Shown here: positions 60,803 to 64,000 of the stretch, piece by piece
Numbering within the stretch: the first letter of the stretch is position 1
Layout: every line of letters starts with the position of its first letter
Origin: Gastranaerophilus sp944325835
GTDB taxonomy: Bacteria; Cyanobacteriota; Vampirovibrionia; Gastranaerophilales; Gastranaerophilaceae
Length of the DNA: 64,000 bases
NCBI GenBank assembly: GCA_963931575.1
Contig: OZ007029.1
Coordinates: forward strand, 1,054,001-1,118,000
Direction: 5' to 3'
Position numbers and translations under genes: made by a program
Notes under the pieces: generated by a model
Seen by the model: the letters and a program-made list of their open reading frames with translations, nothing else
Told to the model about the DNA's origin: nothing
Databases searched by the model: none

Positions 60803-63800
60803 ATGGGTGATGTAGCAGTAAAATACTCAGATTATGGCATTTCAGACAGCCAGTGGAGTAAACTTAGTCCAAGAGTTCAGGAGTTATGTCAAACACCACA
60901 AGGGGCGGCACAAATAGGTCGTTTGCTTCAACGCAATATTGCGCCTAAGGACATTAACGAGTACTTTGAAAATTTGGCAGTACAAGGGTTATCAGTAGAA
61001 AAAGAAGAAACATCTACTGAGATTACCCCTGAGGATACTCCGGAGGAAGTCGCAGCAAAACAAAAAGATAAATTAGAGCAATTACGTACTGACGCTCTCA
61101 AAATCACTCCGGAAATGATGGATGATAAAGATCTTAGAGAATTAAATAAAAGTCAGTGGGAACACTATTTCTTAGAACGCTATAAGCAAAATCCGGCAGA
61201 AGCCAGAAGAGATATTGTTCAGGTAATGTACCATAAAGAAGTACGCGAAATGAAACAAACGCTTCAAGGCATGATGCGCGATACAAAAGCTGAAAAAATG
61301 CTCAAATCCAAATATCTGGCCGAAGGGTTCGCAACAGAAGAAGAAAAAGAACGATACGAAGCAAGAAAAGCTGAACTTCGTAAACTTTACATGGAAGAAC
61401 CACGGCGTCAATATGATGAACAAATTAAAGGACTTCAAGAACAGTTAAGCAAATTGCCTGAAAGTGATACCGAAGGCAGAGCGGCAATTGAAACACAAAT
61501 TGCTGATATTCGCGAGCAAAGAGAAAGAGCATGCGATAAGGCTGCCCTTGATGCATACAACTCCCTCAGACCGCCTCACGAAAAAGTTCAGGAAAAAGAC
61601 TGGGTTCAAGAAGGCGAGCACTTAAGCACCGAACAAATCGAGGCAATACTTGATTTGAAAGCTCTTGATGCCTTTGATATTACGGAAGGCAAAATTGAAG
61701 AAATGGCAATTAGTGCCGTCAGCGAGCACAAATTCAATAAAGGTGTTGCTGAAGTAACTAAAATGCGTGAAGAAATTGCAAAAATAAAAGAAGAAAATAT
61801 AACAGATGAAGTTAAAAGAATTCAAGGTAAGGCTATCATGGCTGACCGTGAATACGACGAAAAGATTTCTACATTATTGCAAGAAGCCGAAACCGACGAG
61901 TCTATTCGATTAAGACAAGAGGCCGCAGAAGCAAACCTTGCCACCAGATTAGAAATTACAAAATTACGTAAGGCGGGCAAAACTGAAGAAGCAGACGCGC
62001 TTGAAAAGAAACGTCTTGAAGATAAAGCGGAAGCTGAAAAGAAAATTCAAGAAGCTCTTGATCAGGATAAACTTGCAGAAGCTAACAAATTAACAGCTGA
62101 AAGAGAAGAAGCTCGTGAAGCTGCTAAAAAAGCCGCTTATGAGGCAATGCCTGAGAAAGCACGCAAAAAAATCGAAGAGCTTGAAGCAAAAATTCAGAAA
62201 ACAATGAAAGAAGCAAACGAAGATAATAACAAGCTTCTTACAGACAACCTTGACGATATCGCCAAAATTATGGCAGAAACGCAAATCGACAAGCAACGTG
62301 CTGAACATAAGTTTAATACAACTGTCGTTAACTATGATAAACTTGACAAAGATATCAAAGAATGGATTCAGGAAAATCCTGAAGAATTTGCAGAAGAAGC
62401 CAAAGAGGGCGAAACGGCAACGTTTACAACGAAAAAACCCGTTCTTGATGAAAAAGGCAGACAAGTCTACGATGAAAACGGCGACCCGAAAATGGAAGAA
62501 AAACACTGGGTATTCAAAAGTGATAAATTCAAAAACTACATGCTGGCGTTCTCTAATGATAATAACTTAGATAACGATGTAGCTGTCGATCCGTCAAACA
62601 GAGCAGACTTTTACGCGGACATGCAAGACCGTAAGAAAGTCACACGTGACCGCAAAGGCGAAGAAGCAAAACAAAAAATGAAAGATAACCGTTTCGCTGC
62701 AAAATGCTTTAAAGCAGCCGGTATTGAGCTTGAAAGAGACCGAACAATCGGTATGCAAATCGGAGCCGGTGTAAAAGCCTTTGGTAAAGGTTTTGTAGTC
62801 GGCAGTGTCGGCGCTCTGGCAGCAGAATACTTAAGTACAACCAAAGTTGTTGAATCTAAATTCTTCAAACTTGTACAATACAGCGGATCTGTGCCTTGGG
62901 CAAAAATGGTTCACTATTCAGGCGAAACAGATGCAACTCTTACCGGAAGATTCCAAAAAACACTTGAAGGCGATGTTGCATACCACGATGAAATAGTTGT
63001 CGAAGGCAATGCTACAGGCTATGTAGAATTCGACTATGAAGGTGTTGCAGACTACTCAGGTACTGTAGGTTACAGTGGTACTGCGGACTACTCAGGTACT
63101 GTAGGCTACTCCGGTACTGCGGACTATTCTGGTACCGCAGACTACTCCGGAACCGTTAGCGGAACCGCACATGGAAACTATTCAGGTACTGCCTCCGGTA
63201 CAGTTCCGGTAACTCACACTGACTGGCAAAATGGTGTCCCTATCGGGTCATATACAGAAAACGTTGATGTTAATCTGCCATATTCCGGCGAAATCGATAT
63301 ACCATTTGAAGAGGGCTATACCGGCTCTGTAGATTACTCCGGTTCCGTGGATTATTCAGGCGAAGTCGGATACTCCGGTTCCGTAGATTATTCAGGCGAG
63401 GTCGGATACTCCGGCCAGGTTGGATACAGCGGTACCGTAGGCGGAGAAGTTTCTATTCCGTATAAGAAAGTTGTCTACGCCGATGGTTCTGTCCACTGGG
63501 TTGCAGAAGTAGATGAAGAAGTCGTACTGCAAGGTAAAGCCCACTACGAAGGTGACATGCTCGTTGAAGGCGAAGCCGAATACAGCGGTGAAGAAGAAGT
63601 CAGCGGAACAACCAAAGGCAGCCCGAAAATTAACCTTAAAAATGTCTTAAATATTGGTTTGGGAGCCGGTGTCGCAAATTTAATTGCGTCATTGCCTGAC
63701 ATCGCAAAAATCAAAGATGAAGGTATGCGCAAAGAAACAATCCGCAGACAGGTGCTTTCCGATAAAGGCGTCGATGACCCAAGGAAACCGGATCCTCCGA

Positions 63801-64000
63801 CACCGCCAACTCCGCCGAAACCGCCTGAACAAACTTCCACTATTAACATCGACAAAGTGGAAACTCCGGAACGTGAAGAAAGAACTGAAGAAACTACTAC
63901 CGTTCCGGTAGAAGTTAATGCTCCTCAAAGAAAAGGCAACCGTGTTTACTATCAAGGTTGGCAAACTCTACAAGCTGCCTATGAGGCACCTAATTCAGCC
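60803..64000 (+). CDS. giant protein, N-terminal 1066 residues (3' end outside window)
   Basis: The frame is open from the ATG at 60803 to the end of the window with no stop. Residues 1-60 are globular (SDYGISDSQWSKLSPRVQELCQ), and 90-560 form a long charged coiled coil (many ERxKAELRKL and EAxKKAAYEA heptads). Around 650-675 is a Gly/Ala-rich hydrophobic segment (IGAGVKAFGKGFVVGSVGALAA). From about 690 to 900 come dozens of YSGxxx hexapeptide repeats (DYSGTVGYSGTA) broken by GNYSGTASGT, then a second weaker hydrophobic segment (NIGLGAGVANLIASL) and a Pro-rich stretch (PPTPPTPPKPP). No signal peptide is visible. Unknown; a structural or effector protein is possible. Confidence 0.75.
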   Translation, partial: MGDVAVKYSDYGISDSQWSKLSPRVQELCQTPQGAAQIGRLLQRNIAPKDINEYFENLAVQGLSVEKEETSTEITPEDTPEEVAAKQKDKLEQLRTDALKITPEMMDDKDLRELNKSQWEHYFLERYKQNPAEARRDIVQVMYHKEVREMKQTLQGMMRDTKAEKMLKSKYLAEGFATEEEKERYEARKAELRKLYMEEPRRQYDEQIKGLQEQLSKLPESDTEGRAAIETQIADIREQRERACDKAALDAYNSLRPPHEKVQEKDWVQEGEHLSTEQIEAILDLKALDAFDITEGKIEEMAISAVSEHKFNKGVAEVTKMREEIAKIKEENITDEVKRIQGKAIMADREYDEKISTLLQEAETDESIRLRQEAAEANLATRLEITKLRKAGKTEEADALEKKRLEDKAEAEKKIQEALDQDKLAEANKLTAEREEAREAAKKAAYEAMPEKARKKIEELEAKIQKTMKEANEDNNKLLTDNLDDIAKIMAETQIDKQRAEHKFNTTVVNYDKLDKDIKEWIQENPEEFAEEAKEGETATFTTKKPVLDEKGRQVYDENGDPKMEEKHWVFKSDKFKNYMLAFSNDNNLDNDVAVDPSNRADFYADMQDRKKVTRDRKGEEAKQKMKDNRFAAKCFKAAGIELERDRTIGMQIGAGVKAFGKGFVVGSVGALAAEYLSTTKVVESKFFKLVQYSGSVPWAKMVHYSGETDATLTGRFQKTLEGDVAYHDEIVVEGNATGYVEFDYEGVADYSGTVGYSGTADYSGTVGYSGTADYSGTADYSGTVSGTAHGNYSGTASGTVPVTHTDWQNGVPIGSYTENVDVNLPYSGEIDIPFEEGYTGSVDYSGSVDYSGEVGYSGSVDYSGEVGYSGQVGYSGTVGGEVSIPYKKVVYADGSVHWVAEVDEEVVLQGKAHYEGDMLVEGEAEYSGEEEVSGTTKGSPKINLKNVLNIGLGAGVANLIASLPDIAKIKDEGMRKETIRRQVLSDKGVDDPRKPDPPTPPTPPKPPEQTSTINIDKVETPEREERTEETTTVPVEVNAPQRKGNRVYYQGWQTLQAAYEAPNSA

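Overview
The window looks like chromosome from a strictly host-associated, Gram-negative-type anaerobe of the non-photosynthetic cyanobacterial sister group (Melainabacteria / Vampirovibrionia, most likely order Gastranaerophilales). This is inferred from the gene mix, not from a marker gene. The pointers are an omega subunit of cyanobacterial type, a VKOR-thioredoxin fusion typical of cyanobacteria, KdsD and an MsbA-like exporter (LPS), flagellar parts, a prepilin with a DUF1566-like C-terminus, a surface protein with an N-terminal VSFGA segment, and an anaerobe-type DUF2229 protein.

Layout. 1-0.46 kb: the end of a LysM-like repeat protein. 0.46-0.9 kb: a MITE-like inverted repeat and a 43-residue membrane protein. 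0.9-2.6 kb: U32 peptidase-family protein and YqeG phosphatase. 2.7-4.9 kb (minus): a small flagellar operon fliJ-fliK-hook/rod protein. 5.0-6.3 kb: bioB and a Cys-rich small protein. 6.4-12.4 kb: an envelope-sugar operon with an ABC exporter, a GT8 glycosyltransferase, a Stealth-GT8 fusion and an IspD/TarI cytidylyltransferase. 12.4-16.2 kb: a calpain-like protease, an MFS exporter and hipBA.

16.2-36.9 kb is an AT-rich accessory island between hipBA and tRNA-Ile(GAT). It carries a catalytic-domain-only tyrosine recombinase, a secreted repeat protein, a KAP NTPase, and a tightly coupled operon of PLD-nuclease/helicase, Eco57I-like methylase and membrane protein (probable defence system). It then carries a Mu-like transposition module (MuA, small ORF, MuB, core-binding-domain protein, terminase-small-like HTH) with small phage-like genes. 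Within that module lies a reverse transcriptase resembling the defence-associated DRT2/UG2 type, preceded by a long, highly structured, stop-free leader RNA. Three promoters in this element share an identical two-part motif with identical 13-base spacing, which defines a common regulon. The RT with its leader is my best candidate for an undescribed system.

37-55.5 kb returns to core genes: hsp20, ispH-rpsA, rpoZ, punA, VKOR-Trx, queH, an XRE regulator, a prepilin, an M16 protease, a second XRE protein, a DUF2229 protein, rsmE-cca, a repeat surface lipoprotein, a DUF805-like membrane protein, kdsD and a GT2 glycosyltransferase. 55.6-60.4 kb encodes a haemagglutinin-like giant adhesin that ends in a PilZ domain with both c-di-GMP motifs intact, which is very unusual. 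60.8-64 kb is the start of another giant protein (coiled coil, then YSG hexapeptide repeats) that runs off the window.
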